Origin: Caldilineaceae bacterium
GTDB taxonomy: Bacteria; Chloroflexota; Anaerolineae; Caldilineales; Caldilineaceae
Length of the DNA: 50,654 nt
NCBI GenBank assembly: GCA_026645575.1
Contig: JAPKMW010000089.1
Location: 1-50,654, forward strand
Reading direction: 5' to 3'
Position 1 is the stretch's first letter. Each line of letters starts with the position of its first letter. Positions 24,957 to 34,262 of the stretch are shown piece by piece. The notes beneath the pieces were generated by a model. That model saw only the letters and a list, made by a program, of their open reading frames with translations. It ran no database searches and was not told the DNA's origin. The translations under genes and the position numbers were made by a program.

Positions 24957-25505
24957 ATGCTTTATACCTACCTCATCACCATCCACCACCTCTATATCTC
25001 ACCGGGCCACAACTATTTTGGTCACAAAGGGGAGACGCCCGGTCTTCATCCAACCGACGACGTGACCGCCGTTGAAGTCAAGGCCGGCGCCGGGTTGGTT
25101 GGTGATCGTTTCTTTGGCCGCGGAGCAGACTTTGATGGGCATGTTACCTTTTTTGCCTGGGAAGTCTATCAATGGCTACGCAATGACGTTGGGTTGCCCA
25201 TTGTGACGCCGGCAGCTTTTCGACGGAATGTTATCGTGTCGGGGATTCCACTCAACCAGTTGATCGGCCAGCCTTTCGCCATTAATGGCGTACAATTTCA
25301 GGGAACCAAACATTGTTCGCCCTGTCGCTGGATGGATTTAGGGGTTGCCTCCGGCGCGCTGACAGCCCTCAAAGGGCGGGGCGGGTTACGGACGCAGGCG
25401 TTGAGTGACGGCTGGCTGCATAAAGGTGCAGCCACCTTGACGACCACACAACCACTTGACCTCACCACCATCACCACACCGCTGGCGCGCCCCAAGTTGC
25501 CTTGA
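24957..25505 (+). CDS. MOSC domain protein
   Basis: 182 residues. It shows the MOSC pattern GLVGDRFFG, FRRNVIVSGIPLNQLIG and KHCSPCRWMD with the conserved Cys that binds sulfur or molybdenum cofactor. MOSC proteins carry sulfur to the molybdenum cofactor or act as stand-alone pterin-dependent enzymes; no molybdoenzyme is nearby. No good ribosome binding site precedes the ATG at 24957, so the start may lie a few codons away. Confidence 0.85.
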   Translation: MLYTYLITIHHLYISPGHNYFGHKGETPGLHPTDDVTAVEVKAGAGLVGDRFFGRGADFDGHVTFFAWEVYQWLRNDVGLPIVTPAAFRRNVIVSGIPLNQLIGQPFAINGVQFQGTKHCSPCRWMDLGVASGALTALKGRGGLRTQALSDGWLHKGAATLTTTQPLDLTTITTPLARPKLP

Positions 25506-25551
25506 TATTGACGCCCTCCCACTGATTTGTTACAATCAACCGTCACAATTG

Positions 25552-25680
25552 ATCAATTCTGGTTCACAGAGCGGCGCAGAGATCGCACAGAGATGCACAG
25601 AGATGCACAGAGAAAAATCCTCATCACGCTCTGTGCATCTCTGCAAAACCGCTGTTTGTCTCTGTGGCCCCTGAATTGAT
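25552..25680. repeat. CACAGAG dispersed hairpin element, copy 2
   Basis: Terminal inverted repeats ATCAATTCTGG (25552-25562) and CCTGAATTGAT (25670-25680) match at 10 of 11 bases. The interior is repeated CACAGAG and CTCTGTG. It is related to the copy at 18857-18968, which shares the CTCTGTG...CCTGAATTG end. It ends 41 bases before trmFO. Confidence 0.75.
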
Positions 25681-25721
25681 GTAGAAATTTTAGTCTTCGT
25701 CCCAGTAGGGAGGATCAGAGC

Positions 25722-27119
25722 ATGAGCGCACAAACCATTACCATTATCGGCGGCGGGCTGGCCGGCACAGAAGCGGCGTGGCAGATTGCCAACCGCGGCC
25801 ACCAGGTGCGGCTCTATGAAATGCGCCCGACACGCCCCACCGCCGCCCATGTCACCGACCGGCTGGCCGAATTGGTCTGTAGCAATTCGATGGGCAGCAC
25901 TTTACCCGACCGCGCCCTGGGCATTCTCAAAAATGAGATGATGCAGATCGGCAGCATGATCATCCGCACAGCCTTGCGCCATGCCTTGCCGGCGGGCGGG
26001 GCGTTGGCGGTTGGGCGCGAAGCCTTTGCCGAAGAGGTAACGACGCTCATCAGCAGCCATCCTAATATCGAGTTGATGCGCGAAGAAGTGACGGACATTC
26101 CAAGCGGCCCGACTATTATTGCCACTGGCCCCTTGACTAGCGATGCGCTGACAGCGCAGATCCAACAGTTGACGGGCAAGTATCTCTATTTCTATGATGC
26201 CATGGCGCCAATTGTTACGCTGGAGAGCATCGACATGAGCATCGCCTTCCGCCAGAGTCGCTATGATCGCGACAGCGCCTTGGGTCAGGATGAGGGTGAT
26301 TACATCAACTGTCCGCTCAACAAGGAAGAGTACGAAGCCTTTGTCAATGCCGTGGTTGCGGCGCCAAAGATTGAGCTAAAGACGCCAGACAAGGAGTTGG
26401 AGCGCTACTTTGAAGGGTGTATGCCGATTGAAGTGCTGGCAGGGCGAGGGGTGAACTCGCTGGCCTTTGGCCCGATGCGCCCGGTCGGGTTGCGCGATCC
26501 GCGTACGGGGCGCCGCCCCTATGCGGTGGTACAATTGCGCCAGGACAACGTGGCTGGCACACTCTACAATATGGTGGGCTTTCAGACGAATATTCGCTGG
26601 GGCGCGCAGGAAGAGGTTTTGCGTCTGATTCCTGGTCTACAGAAGGCCGAGTTTGTACGCATGGGGCAGATGCACCGCAACACCTTTATCAACAGCCCGA
26701 CCCTACTACAACCAACGCTCCAATTTCGCAGCCGCCCGGATCTCTTCTTTGCCGGTCAGATTACTGGCACCGAGGGTTATGTCGGCAGCACAATGGGTGG
26801 CTTGATCGCTGGTAACAACATGGTGCGCTTAGTAGAGGGCAAGCCGCTGTTGGAGATCCCACGCACCAGTATGATCGGCGCCCTGCTCTATTACATTACC
26901 CACGCTGACGCAGAAAACTTCCAGCCGATGAAGGCGACAATGGGGCTGCTGCCGGAACTGCCGGCTTGGATTCGCGCCAAGCAACAACGCTATGGCGCCT
27001 ACGCCGAACGGGCGCACAGTGACCTGGCCGCTTATCTCCAAGCCATGAACTTTGTCAGCATCCTGCCGCCGGAAGAGACCAACCAGCCCAGCCGGCAGGA
27101 ATCATTACTGGCGGCGTAA
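25722..27119 (+). CDS. trmFO: Methylenetetrahydrofolate--tRNA (uracil-54 C5) methyltransferase TrmFO
   Basis: 465 residues, typical length. It has an N-terminal FAD-binding [10 protein letters not shown], then [21 protein letters not shown] with Cys53 and [13 protein letters not shown] with Cys233, matching the two catalytic cysteines of the family, and the C-terminal [11 protein letters not shown] motif. It makes ribothymidine at position 54 of tRNA using methylenetetrahydrofolate and FAD. GGGAGG lies before the ATG. It is a single gene, preceded by a CACAGAG element. Confidence 0.96.
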   Translation: MSAQTITIIGGGLAGTEAAWQIANRGHQVRLYEMRPTRPTAAHVTDRLAELVCSNSMGSTLPDRALGILKNEMMQIGSMIIRTALRHALPAGGALAVGREAFAEEVTTLISSHPNIELMREEVTDIPSGPTIIATGPLTSDALTAQIQQLTGKYLYFYDAMAPIVTLESIDMSIAFRQSRYDRDSALGQDEGDYINCPLNKEEYEAFVNAVVAAPKIELKTPDKELERYFEGCMPIEVLAGRGVNSLAFGPMRPVGLRDPRTGRRPYAVVQLRQDNVAGTLYNMVGFQTNIRWGAQEEVLRLIPGLQKAEFVRMGQMHRNTFINSPTLLQPTLQFRSRPDLFFAGQITGTEGYVGSTMGGLIAGNNMVRLVEGKPLLEIPRTSMIGALLYYITHADAENFQPMKATMGLLPELPAWIRAKQQRYGAYAERAHSDLAAYLQAMNFVSILPPEETNQPSRQESLLAA

Positions 27120-27147
27120 ATCGTAAATCAACCGGAAACCGTAGGTG

Positions 27148-28203
27148 CTATCGTTTCTCCACAATCTGCAAGTCAACATTCGTATCAACTAGGCGTTGAC
27201 TGAGCGTCTCGTTATCACCGAAATAGGCCCGCTCGTAGCTCTGCCCTTCAAACTCGCCGGTGAAGAGCCAGCGTTTATTGTACGAGAGCAAAACTAACAT
27301 CCCGGTGCGCACATCGTGACAAGTGTTGCCTTCGTAGACCGTTGTCCAGCCGCCGCCTTCTTCAATTTCGACAGTGTGCGGGCCGGAACAGGTGATTGCC
27401 ACGGCGCGGTCATTGTCCAGTTCATAGACACCGTTGGCCTCGCCGGGGTTGCGCCCTAGCCAGTAGCCATAGAGGAAGTTGCTTTCATATTCGCCGGTGC
27501 GTTCTTTGCCGGAAAACTGATTGACATCAAAGATCCAGGAATCGGTGGCAAAGCAGGTATCCGCCCAGGTGACCCCATGTTCAACTGGCAGCAACTGTTG
27601 GTTCGGCGCGCGACTAGCGCTGGCCTCGACGGTGGCGGTACACTGTTTGACTTCACAACGATCCGAGCCGCATTGCCAGTCCACCTGCCACTGAGCAGTT
27701 AAATCATTGTTGAGCAGTTGATCACTAACAGGCACATCGCCCTCGCCGCCGACGCGAACGACGGAGTTCGCCAGCCACCCGGTAGTATTAGAGATGGTCT
27801 CGGTTTGCACACAGCAGATTTCCCACCATTCATTGTCAGCGCTACGGCTGCGCACCTCGAAGGTTTCGCTTGGCTGCGCTTTGGCAACAATGGGGAAGTT
27901 CAAGCCGGGGCCGCTACGCACGTTGGCACGGGCGCCATTGGTGTTGACCACGACGGTGGTGCCGGGTTCGGCGGTTGGGGTGACGCGCGGCAACGTATAC
28001 TCATTGATATTTTTGACCAGACCACCGAAGGTATCCGGCGGCGGGTTGCTGTTGGTGGGGGCAGCCGACGAATTGGCATTTGGTAGTTGCACAGCACAGG
28101 CGGTCAGGAAGAAGGCGCCTAGCAGAAGCAACAGAATAGGCAGACGATGGAAAAACGGGTGGGCGCCAACGCGCCGCTTCAAAGGCTGAATTGATTGAGT
28201 CAT
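27148..28203 (-). CDS. Lipoprotein with bacterial SH3 domain
   Basis: 351 residues. A long basic N-region is followed by a signal peptide and lipobox LTAC (Cys36). An SH3b domain lies at about 85-155 (ARANVRSGPGLNFPIV, GWLANSVVRV), which binds cell wall or ligand peptides in related proteins. The Cys-containing C-terminal part (NGVYELDNDRAV, FEGQSYERAYFGD) is unrecognised. It is surface-attached by inference. It is convergent with trmFO, whose stop is 28 bases away. Confidence 0.75.
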   Translation of the reverse strand: MTQSIQPLKRRVGAHPFFHRLPILLLLLGAFFLTACAVQLPNANSSAAPTNSNPPPDTFGGLVKNINEYTLPRVTPTAEPGTTVVVNTNGARANVRSGPGLNFPIVAKAQPSETFEVRSRSADNEWWEICCVQTETISNTTGWLANSVVRVGGEGDVPVSDQLLNNDLTAQWQVDWQCGSDRCEVKQCTATVEASASRAPNQQLLPVEHGVTWADTCFATDSWIFDVNQFSGKERTGEYESNFLYGYWLGRNPGEANGVYELDNDRAVAITCSGPHTVEIEEGGGWTTVYEGNTCHDVRTGMLVLLSYNKRWLFTGEFEGQSYERAYFGDNETLSQRLVDTNVDLQIVEKR

Positions 28204-28667
28204 AGCAACAATTTTTGGTTGGCTCCGGTAACACGGATAGGATGAACGATCTCAGATAAAGGTCAGTATAGCATGAATGAAGAGCGTAAACAAAGATCGA
28301 ATAGGCAAAACGAGTGCGTTGTATGAGGCAGCAGTTGGCAAACAAAATCTGTTACCGTCCTAATCCACTGCCGTGGTCCATGTAACGCACTCATTTGGGC
28401 TGGCGTCTGAGTAATTCCACCTACCGACATTTTGGCTGATTGCGTAGAAGATCCTGGCGGCAAGTGGCAAAAATAGGGTGGCGTCAGCGTATGGAGCAAA
28501 GTATACTGCCTTTCTGATGAAACAGTTCACCACTTCTGTTCATCCTTTCGTAATTTTTTCAGAAGCTTATTGTAACCATCCGGCGGCATGATGGTGTCAC
28601 TATGTTCTATCATGATCAACTGTCGGGGGCTATGTGTTGGCCCTGGTTATAACAAAGGAGTAAGGTA
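28204..28667. other. Intergenic region between divergent genes
   Basis: About 465 bases that should hold the promoters of the lipoprotein and spondin genes. One 9-bp inverted repeat, GAGTGCGTT (28312-28320) and AACGCACTC (28384-28392), was seen. No RNA gene or credible ORF. Confidence 0.5.
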
Positions 28668-29384
28668 ATGAAACTGTTCTATACACTTTACGCAACCTTG
28701 TTAGGTTTCTGTTTTGCCCTTTTGCCTGGGTCAACCTATGGCCAAAGCGGCGGGAACGGGGCGGATGTGGCCTTTTATCGCGTTACCTTCACCAGCACCT
28801 GGAGTGCCGAGACTCATCCCCATGCCAACTTTCCAGCCGGCGCCCATTTTTCCCCCTTGATCGGCGCAACCCACAATCTGAGCGCTACCTTTTGGATGAG
28901 CGGGACGCTGGCATCGCCCGGCATGGAACAGATGGCGGAAACCGGTGGGACAACGGCGCTACGCAGTGAAATTGCCGCCGCCGGTGCAACGGCGCGAGAA
29001 ACCCTTAGCGGCCCCGGTTTGGCCACGGCCACCGGCAGCGTGACCATTCCTGCCTTTACCGCCAGCCGTAGCCATCCGCTGGTGACATTGGTGACAATGA
29101 TTGCGCCCAGCCCCGATTGGTTTGTTGGCATCCATGATCTTTCGTTGCTTGATGAGCAGGGTCAATGGCGTGACACCGTTGTCGTCACCCTCTATCCGTA
29201 TGATGCCGGCAGTGATGATGGCGCCGATTACACGTCTGCGGATCGGGAACCGGCTACCCATCAACTGATTACCGCTGTTCGTGGTAAAGCCCCCTTTTCC
29301 GCTGCGCCCATCGGTACATTTACCTTTACCCGCATTCAGCGGCTCTACTTGCCGATGAATGCCCGACCGGGTGTTACGAAATAA
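28668..29384 (+). CDS. Secreted spondin-domain protein
   Basis: 238 residues with a signal peptide (about 1-25) and AAAGGAG before the ATG. The body matches the Spond_N pattern: YRVTFTSTWSAETHP, AHFSPLIGATHN, FWMSGTLASPGMEQMAE and the signature APSPDWFVGIHDLSL. In animals this domain is extracellular and binds matrix; bacterial versions are exported and uncharacterised. A short C-terminal TFTFTRIQRLYLP tail may be a sorting or anchoring element. The operon ends at a hairpin near 29403-29448. Confidence 0.88.
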   Translation: MKLFYTLYATLLGFCFALLPGSTYGQSGGNGADVAFYRVTFTSTWSAETHPHANFPAGAHFSPLIGATHNLSATFWMSGTLASPGMEQMAETGGTTALRSEIAAAGATARETLSGPGLATATGSVTIPAFTASRSHPLVTLVTMIAPSPDWFVGIHDLSLLDEQGQWRDTVVVTLYPYDAGSDDGADYTSADREPATHQLITAVRGKAPFSAAPIGTFTFTRIQRLYLPMNARPGVTK

Positions 29385-29402
29385 GCAGCCACCATACCCA
29401 CC

Positions 29403-29448
29403 AAGCCGGCTCATCGCCAGTTCGTGACTGATGACGAGCCGCGGGCTT
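29403..29448 (+). terminator. Hairpin after the spondin-domain gene
   Basis: AAGCC (29403-29407) pairs with GGCTT (29444-29448), and an imperfect 13-bp stem GGCTCATCGCCAG / CTGATGACGAGCC surrounds TTCGTGA. The core is related to the GTCCGTGAC hairpin family. No clear T-run. Confidence 0.4.
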
Positions 29449-29486
29449 AGTAATCACAGAAAAAGCGAGATAAGGAGTAAATGATC

Positions 29487-30236
29487 ATGACTGTGCAAAG
29501 CCAGAGTCACGCCATCGCTGACCAACCGTCGTTTCTACAAAAACATGGCCAGAAGTTGGTGGCTGCCGCCTTCTGGTTGCTCCTGGTCGGCGGCTATGGT
29601 TGGTATTACCGCGCCAATGGCCTTACCACCGAAACAGCACTGTTACAAATTGTCAATTTGTTAGATTCGCCCTTTGGCCCCCTGCTTTATATTTTGATCT
29701 ATGCTTTGCGTCCGTTGATCTTTTTCTCAGCAGCGGTGTTGACCATTGCCAGCGGAGCCATCTTTGGCGCCGGCTCGATTGTCAATCTGGCGCTGGCGGT
29801 GCTTTATACGGTGATCGGCAGTAATCTCTCGGCCACGGTTGCCTACTATGTCGGGCGCTTCTTTGGCAAAGGGTTACTGGCCGAGGGCGACAGTGAAAAC
29901 AGCGGCCTGTTACAACGCTACGCCGACCGGATGCGCCAGAATAGCTTTGAGACCATTCTGATCATGCGCTTTATCTTCCTCCCCTATGATCTGGTCAACT
30001 ATCTGGCCGGCATTCTGCGCATTGATTGGAAAGCCTTTATCCTCGCCAGCCTGCTTGGTTCGATCCCCGGCACCATCGCCTTTGTCTCCTTTGGCGCCTC
30101 GATTGACATCAAAGAGCTGGCAATGGGCAAAACCCCCCAGTTTAACCCGTGGGTTCTCTTCTTTGGGGTCGTCATCTTTATTGCCAGCCTTGCCATCTCG
30201 CGCTATTTCAAGCAGCGGGAGACGCAGCGAGCATAA
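29487..30236 (+). CDS. TVP38/TMEM64 family membrane protein (VTT domain)
   Basis: 249 residues. The ATG at 29487 is chosen because AAGGAG lies 9 bases before it; an ATG at 29481 is too close. About six membrane segments. The VTT signature is visible as AVLTIASGAIFGAGSIVNLALAV, GSNLSATVAYYVGRFFG and FILASLLGSIPGTIAFV. The family (E. coli YqjA/YdjZ, yeast Tvp38) is linked to lipid scrambling or membrane energetics. A mercuric-reductase-like gene lies 235 bases downstream on the same strand, a combination seen, sometimes as a fusion, in other bacteria. Confidence 0.88.
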   Translation: MTVQSQSHAIADQPSFLQKHGQKLVAAAFWLLLVGGYGWYYRANGLTTETALLQIVNLLDSPFGPLLYILIYALRPLIFFSAAVLTIASGAIFGAGSIVNLALAVLYTVIGSNLSATVAYYVGRFFGKGLLAEGDSENSGLLQRYADRMRQNSFETILIMRFIFLPYDLVNYLAGILRIDWKAFILASLLGSIPGTIAFVSFGASIDIKELAMGKTPQFNPWVLFFGVVIFIASLAISRYFKQRETQRA

Positions 30237-30470
30237 GTTGCAGGAGAGATAAAGAGATAAAGAGATTGAGAGATTACGGCTACGAGCGGAATTGGTAGTT
30301 ATGTGAAATGAATGGCCGCTCGACTACACGACTAAGCGATTGCGGACTACTGACAATGGGTAAAATTACCTGCTGTCAACGAGCAAAGTTACCGATACGA
30401 AAACCAAAAAAACGGCGTATACTGGCGCTACTGACGTTAGCAACCCTTGCAGAGTGGGAGAAAATGAGTT

Positions 30471-32021
30471 ATGAAAACGATGGAAATGATTCACCCGGCG
30501 GAGACAGCGCATTTGGCAGCGTTGCCGCCCACCGAGAACAATTTGCGACGGTTAGCCAATGCGCGGCCAGCCAACTGGCAGAACCCCAAACCGGCGCCGG
30601 TCTATAATTTGATTGTCATCGGCGCCGGTTCCGCTGGTCTATTGGCGTCGATTGTTGCCGCCAGTTTGGGGGGGAAGGTCGCTGTCATCGAAAAACATAT
30701 GATGGGTGGCGATTGTTTGAATGTCGGTTGTGTCCCCTCCAAGGCGATTATTCGCTCGGCCAAGGTCATGGGCGAAATCATGGCGGCGCGCAAGTTTGGC
30801 ATCGAAGCCCATGGCGCCACCGTCCACTTTGACGAAGTGATGGAACGCATTCGCCGCGTCCAGGCCGATCTCAGCCCGGTTGATTCGGTCAAACGTTATA
30901 CGGACGCCGGCGTTGATGTTTTTCTCGGGGAAGGTCGCTTTCTTAGCTCTGACACGTTAGATATTGGCGGCGCCCAACTAAAATTCAAAAAAGCCTTGAT
31001 CGCCACCGGTTCTCGTCCCTATCATCCCACCATTCCGGGTCTAAAAGAGGCCGGCTTTCTCACCAATGAAACAGTCTGGAATTTAATGGAACAGCCCAAA
31101 CGACTAGCCGTCATCGGTGGTGGGCCGATTGGGTGTGAACTGGCCCAATCCTTCCGCCGGCTGGGCAGTGAAGTGGCGCTCTTTCACAATGCCGGCCATG
31201 TGTTGAACCGGGAAGATGCCGACGCCGCCGAAATTGTGCAGCAAGCCTTTATCCACGAAGGCATCAAGCTGGTCTTGAGCAGCCAAGTCAAGAGCGTTAT
31301 TGCAATGAATGGTGAAAAACGGCTGCAATACGATTGCCCCGATGGTAGCCATGAGCTGGTTGTCGATGAGATTTTGGTCGCCACCGGGCGCGTCCCCAAC
31401 ATTGAAAGTCTGGGGCTAGAAGCCGTGGGCATCGAAGCTGACAGCCGCCGCGGTATCCTTGTCAATGACTATATGCAGACGACCAATCCGCGCATTTACG
31501 CCGCCGGTGATGTGGCGATGAAATACAAATTCACCCACGCCGCCGCTGCTGCTGCCAAGATTGTGGTACAAAATGCGTTGTTTTATGGGCGCAAAAAGTT
31601 GAGCAACCTGCACGTCCCTTGGTGTACCTATACCGACCCAGAGATCGCCCATGTCGGTCTCTACGACTATGAGGCCAAAGAACAGGGCATCGATATTGAT
31701 ACTTTTACCTATCACTTTGAGGAGAACGACCGCGCCGTAGCCGATGGCGAAGAAGAGGGCTTTGTCAAAGTTCACACGAAAAAAGGCACTGATAAGATCC
31801 TGGGCGCCACCATCGTCGCCCGCCAAGCCGGGGATATGATCAACGAAATCACCCTGGCGATGGTCGCCGGCATCGGTCTCAAAACTATCGGCGAAGTCAT
31901 TCACCCCTACCCGACCCAGGCCGAAGCGATTGCGCGCGTCGCCGGTCTCTATACACGCAGTCGCTTGACGCCAACCGTGCAAAAATTATCGAACGGCTTG
32001 ATGGCCTTTAACCGGCGATGA
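30471..32021 (+). CDS. Mercuric-reductase-like pyridine nucleotide-disulfide oxidoreductase
   Basis: 516 residues. FAD motif GAGSAG (about 51-56), redox disulfide GGDCLNVGCVPSK with Cys82 and Cys87, NAD motif AVIGGGPIGCELAQS, second FAD motif IYAAGDV, and a C-terminal dimer domain with IHPYPTQAEA. The MerA-specific C-terminal Cys pair and the N-terminal metal-binding domain are absent, so mercury reduction is unlikely. The first 40 residues are an extra, low-similarity extension. Its TVP38 neighbour suggests a membrane-linked redox role, unproven. Confidence 0.88.
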   Translation: MKTMEMIHPAETAHLAALPPTENNLRRLANARPANWQNPKPAPVYNLIVIGAGSAGLLASIVAASLGGKVAVIEKHMMGGDCLNVGCVPSKAIIRSAKVMGEIMAARKFGIEAHGATVHFDEVMERIRRVQADLSPVDSVKRYTDAGVDVFLGEGRFLSSDTLDIGGAQLKFKKALIATGSRPYHPTIPGLKEAGFLTNETVWNLMEQPKRLAVIGGGPIGCELAQSFRRLGSEVALFHNAGHVLNREDADAAEIVQQAFIHEGIKLVLSSQVKSVIAMNGEKRLQYDCPDGSHELVVDEILVATGRVPNIESLGLEAVGIEADSRRGILVNDYMQTTNPRIYAAGDVAMKYKFTHAAAAAAKIVVQNALFYGRKKLSNLHVPWCTYTDPEIAHVGLYDYEAKEQGIDIDTFTYHFEENDRAVADGEEEGFVKVHTKKGTDKILGATIVARQAGDMINEITLAMVAGIGLKTIGEVIHPYPTQAEAIARVAGLYTRSRLTPTVQKLSNGLMAFNRR

Positions 32022-32042
32022 TCAAAGGTTGTTGCTGCGCCA

Positions 32043-32111
32043 TTTCCGCTCTGCGCGAGTCCGTGACTCGCCCCAAGCCGTGGCGAGTCACGGACTCGCG
32101 CAGAGCGGAAA
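32043..32111. repeat. Perfect 30-bp inverted repeat (GAGTCCGTGACTC family)
   Basis: Arms 32043-32072 and 32082-32111 are exact reverse complements around a 9-base loop. The arms contain CGCGAGTCCGTGACTCGCC. It lies between the convergent oxidoreductase and permease genes, so it can act as a two-way terminator. Cores of the same design occur at 24442, 42091 and 44999. Confidence 0.9.
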
Positions 32112-32124
32112 GTTATCCGTTGTA

Positions 32125-33060
32125 CTACCGCACATACACCTGTTGCAACCGGTGTTCCATCCAGCGCACTAGCCGGGTGAGCAGCACCACCATGATGAGG
32201 TAAATAAAAGCGAGCATGGTCAGCGTCTGCATATAGAGAAAGTTGCCGGCCGCGACCAGCTTGGCGAGTTGAGTCATGTCCTGCACGCCCAGCACCGAAG
32301 CCAGCGACGAATCCTTGACCATCGCAATAAAGTCATTGCCCAACGCCGGCAGCACGCGGCGGATCGCCTGGGGCAGAATGATGAAGCGCATGGTCTGAAA
32401 GTAATTCAGGCCAAGGGCGCCTGCTGCTTCGTGTTGCCCCCGTTCAATCGACTGGATGCCGGCGCGGAAGATTTCGGCCTCAAAAGCGGCATAACCCAGC
32501 CCCAGCGCAATCATGGCGCGCCAGTGGCTGGCCATGGTCGTCACCGGCGTAAAGGGCGCCACCATCAAGCCAAGCTGTTGCAGGAACCAGACAAAGACAT
32601 TGCCGATGGTAATAAAAACATTAGCGATGCCGGTAAAGGTGGATGTCAATGGCGGCGCCAATACAAAGGCAACATAGAGCAACAGCACCAACATCGGCAC
32701 GCCACGGATCACTTCCACATAAAACGAAGCAATATTGTATAAGATCGGATTGGACGAAGTGCGCATCAACCCCAGAATTAACCCCACCACCATCGCCAGG
32801 GCATAACCAAAGACAGCAATGGTGATGGTAATCACAATACCCTTAAAGAGCAGTTGGCCGGCCCCTAGCGCCTCCGGCGTCTGCCCCAACATATACCAGA
32901 ACGAACCACGCGCCTCTTCATCGGTAAGGACCAGCACCACCAAGTACAATCCCAGGCCGATTGCCGCGAACAACCACCAGGGCCACTGACTCGGCTGCTG
33001 CCAAGTGGCCTTTTGCATCCGCTGCGCGCCAATCGGCGCCCGGCTTGCTTCCACTGCCAT
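32125..33060 (-). CDS. Polar amino-acid ABC transporter permease (HisM/GlnP type)
   Basis: 311 residues from the ATG at 33060, preceded by AGGAG; an upstream extension lacks a site. An N-terminal helix (WWLFAAIGLGLYLVVLVL) is followed by the BPD_transp_1 core with the EAA-type loop GALGLNYFQTMRFIILPQAIRRVLP. It forms the membrane channel for amino-acid import, with the binding protein encoded just upstream. No ATPase gene of the system is in the window; downstream the convergent oxidoreductase gene follows. An intrinsic terminator lies between the two transport genes. Confidence 0.9.
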   Translation of the reverse strand: MAVEASRAPIGAQRMQKATWQQPSQWPWWLFAAIGLGLYLVVLVLTDEEARGSFWYMLGQTPEALGAGQLLFKGIVITITIAVFGYALAMVVGLILGLMRTSSNPILYNIASFYVEVIRGVPMLVLLLYVAFVLAPPLTSTFTGIANVFITIGNVFVWFLQQLGLMVAPFTPVTTMASHWRAMIALGLGYAAFEAEIFRAGIQSIERGQHEAAGALGLNYFQTMRFIILPQAIRRVLPALGNDFIAMVKDSSLASVLGVQDMTQLAKLVAAGNFLYMQTLTMLAFIYLIMVVLLTRLVRWMEHRLQQVYVR

Positions 33061-33079
33061 TTCCCAACTCCTGTTGTAT

Positions 33080-33115
33080 AAAAAGACCCCAAAGGGCAAT
33101 GCTCCTTTAGGGTCT
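33080..33115 (-). terminator. Intrinsic terminator between binding protein and permease genes
   Basis: On the minus strand AGACCCTAAAGG pairs with CCTTTGGGGTCT (one mismatch) and is followed by TTTTTAT. It lies just before the permease ribosome binding site. Partial readthrough would give more binding protein than permease, a common pattern for ABC importers. Confidence 0.75.
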
Positions 33116-33141
33116 ATCCATCATCAGTAGGACAGTAAATC

Positions 33142-33193
33142 AGTAAGACAGTCAGCCAGTACAATCACGGATTCACGATCTTACTGTCTCACT
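33142..33193. repeat. Imperfect 11-bp hairpin after the binding protein gene
   Basis: AGTAAGACAGT (33142-33152) and ACTGTCTCACT (33183-33193) pair with one mismatch. CAGTARGACAGT is also directly repeated at 33125-33152. It may stabilise the 3' end of the binding-protein mRNA. Confidence 0.4.
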
Positions 33194-33215
33194 AATTCTA
33201 TCGCAGAGCCGATAG

Positions 33216-34070
33216 CTACTCCTGTTCAAACCACTTCGCGTACAGTTCATCCGCCTTGCCGTCGGCCTGCATGGCTTCCAGCGTAGCATCAATCGGCGCC
33301 TTCAACGGGCTGCCCTTGCCAAACATAAAGCCCAGCTCTTCCGACTTGATCGCCTGCTCGATCAACTTCACCGCATCCGGGTTGGCACCCACATAGCCCA
33401 AGCCGGAGACATTGTCGATCATCACCGCATCGACATCACCGGCGATCAACGCCTGCACCGCCGGGCCAAATTGGTCAAAGGCGACAATGCGATCTTCGCC
33501 CAGCAATTCAGCGGCGGCGTCATAGTTGGTAGTGCCGATCTGGGTGCCGATTTTCAGGTCGGCCTGGGCGACAAATTCATCCGGGCTGGCAAAGCGATCC
33601 TCAGCGGCGCGCACCAGAAGCATCTGCTGCGAAGAGATATAGGGAATGGAGAAATCAACATGTTGCGCCCGCTCTTCGGTGATGGTAATACCGTCGGCGG
33701 CCACATCAAAGGTTTCCAACGCGCCCTGACCACCCATGATGGCGACCATGGCGTCCCAACTGGTTTCCACAAATTCAGTCTGGCAGTTGATGCGACCACA
33801 AATTTCGCGGAAGACATCATAGTCATAGCCGACTGCTTCCTTGGTGTCGGGATCAATGTAGTTAAAGGGCTGGTAGGCATTCTCCACGGCAATGCGCAGC
33901 GTACAGCCTTGCAGATCGGGCTTGCCATCCTTCTCCCCCACCGTGACCTGGCTACAGGGTTGGCTGGCTGCGGCTTCACCGCCGCCAACAGGCTGGGCAA
34001 CCGGCACACAAGCGCCAAGAGCGAGGGCCAATACGACAAGCAGCAATAGGACTGAGTTGCGTTTCTTCAT
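33216..34070 (-). CDS. Polar amino-acid ABC transporter substrate-binding lipoprotein
   Basis: 284 residues, with a lipobox LALGAC (Cys21) and a low-complexity linker, then an SBP_bac_3 fold: TLRIAVENAYQPFNYID, GYDYDVFREICGRINC, EFVETSWDAMVAIM, VAADGITITEERAQHVDFSIPY, IGTQIGTTNYDAAAELL. It binds an amino acid outside the membrane and hands it to the permease. GGAG followed by AAAGAGA lies before the ATG. First gene of the two-gene transport unit. Confidence 0.93.
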   Translation of the reverse strand: MKKRNSVLLLLVVLALALGACVPVAQPVGGGEAAASQPCSQVTVGEKDGKPDLQGCTLRIAVENAYQPFNYIDPDTKEAVGYDYDVFREICGRINCQTEFVETSWDAMVAIMGGQGALETFDVAADGITITEERAQHVDFSIPYISSQQMLLVRAAEDRFASPDEFVAQADLKIGTQIGTTNYDAAAELLGEDRIVAFDQFGPAVQALIAGDVDAVMIDNVSGLGYVGANPDAVKLIEQAIKSEELGFMFGKGSPLKAPIDATLEAMQADGKADELYAKWFEQE

Positions 34071-34262
34071 GTTCTCTTTCTCCCCAAAATTTATAATAGA
34101 GGTTACGATTTACCAAAGGCCCGCTCTTAACCGATCCATGATTAAGGATGCCGATCACAAATCGATTCGGGGCGGAATAGTTACTGTAAAAGTAAGGAAG
34201 TTTGTACGATTGTACGAGGATAGCCGACTTTGAGCAAATTTTGCAAGACTCTACGGCAAAAA

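Noticed and set aside
30471..32021. Mercury resistance gene merA
   Set aside because: The C-terminal Cys pair, the N-terminal metal-binding domain and merR/merT neighbours are absent.
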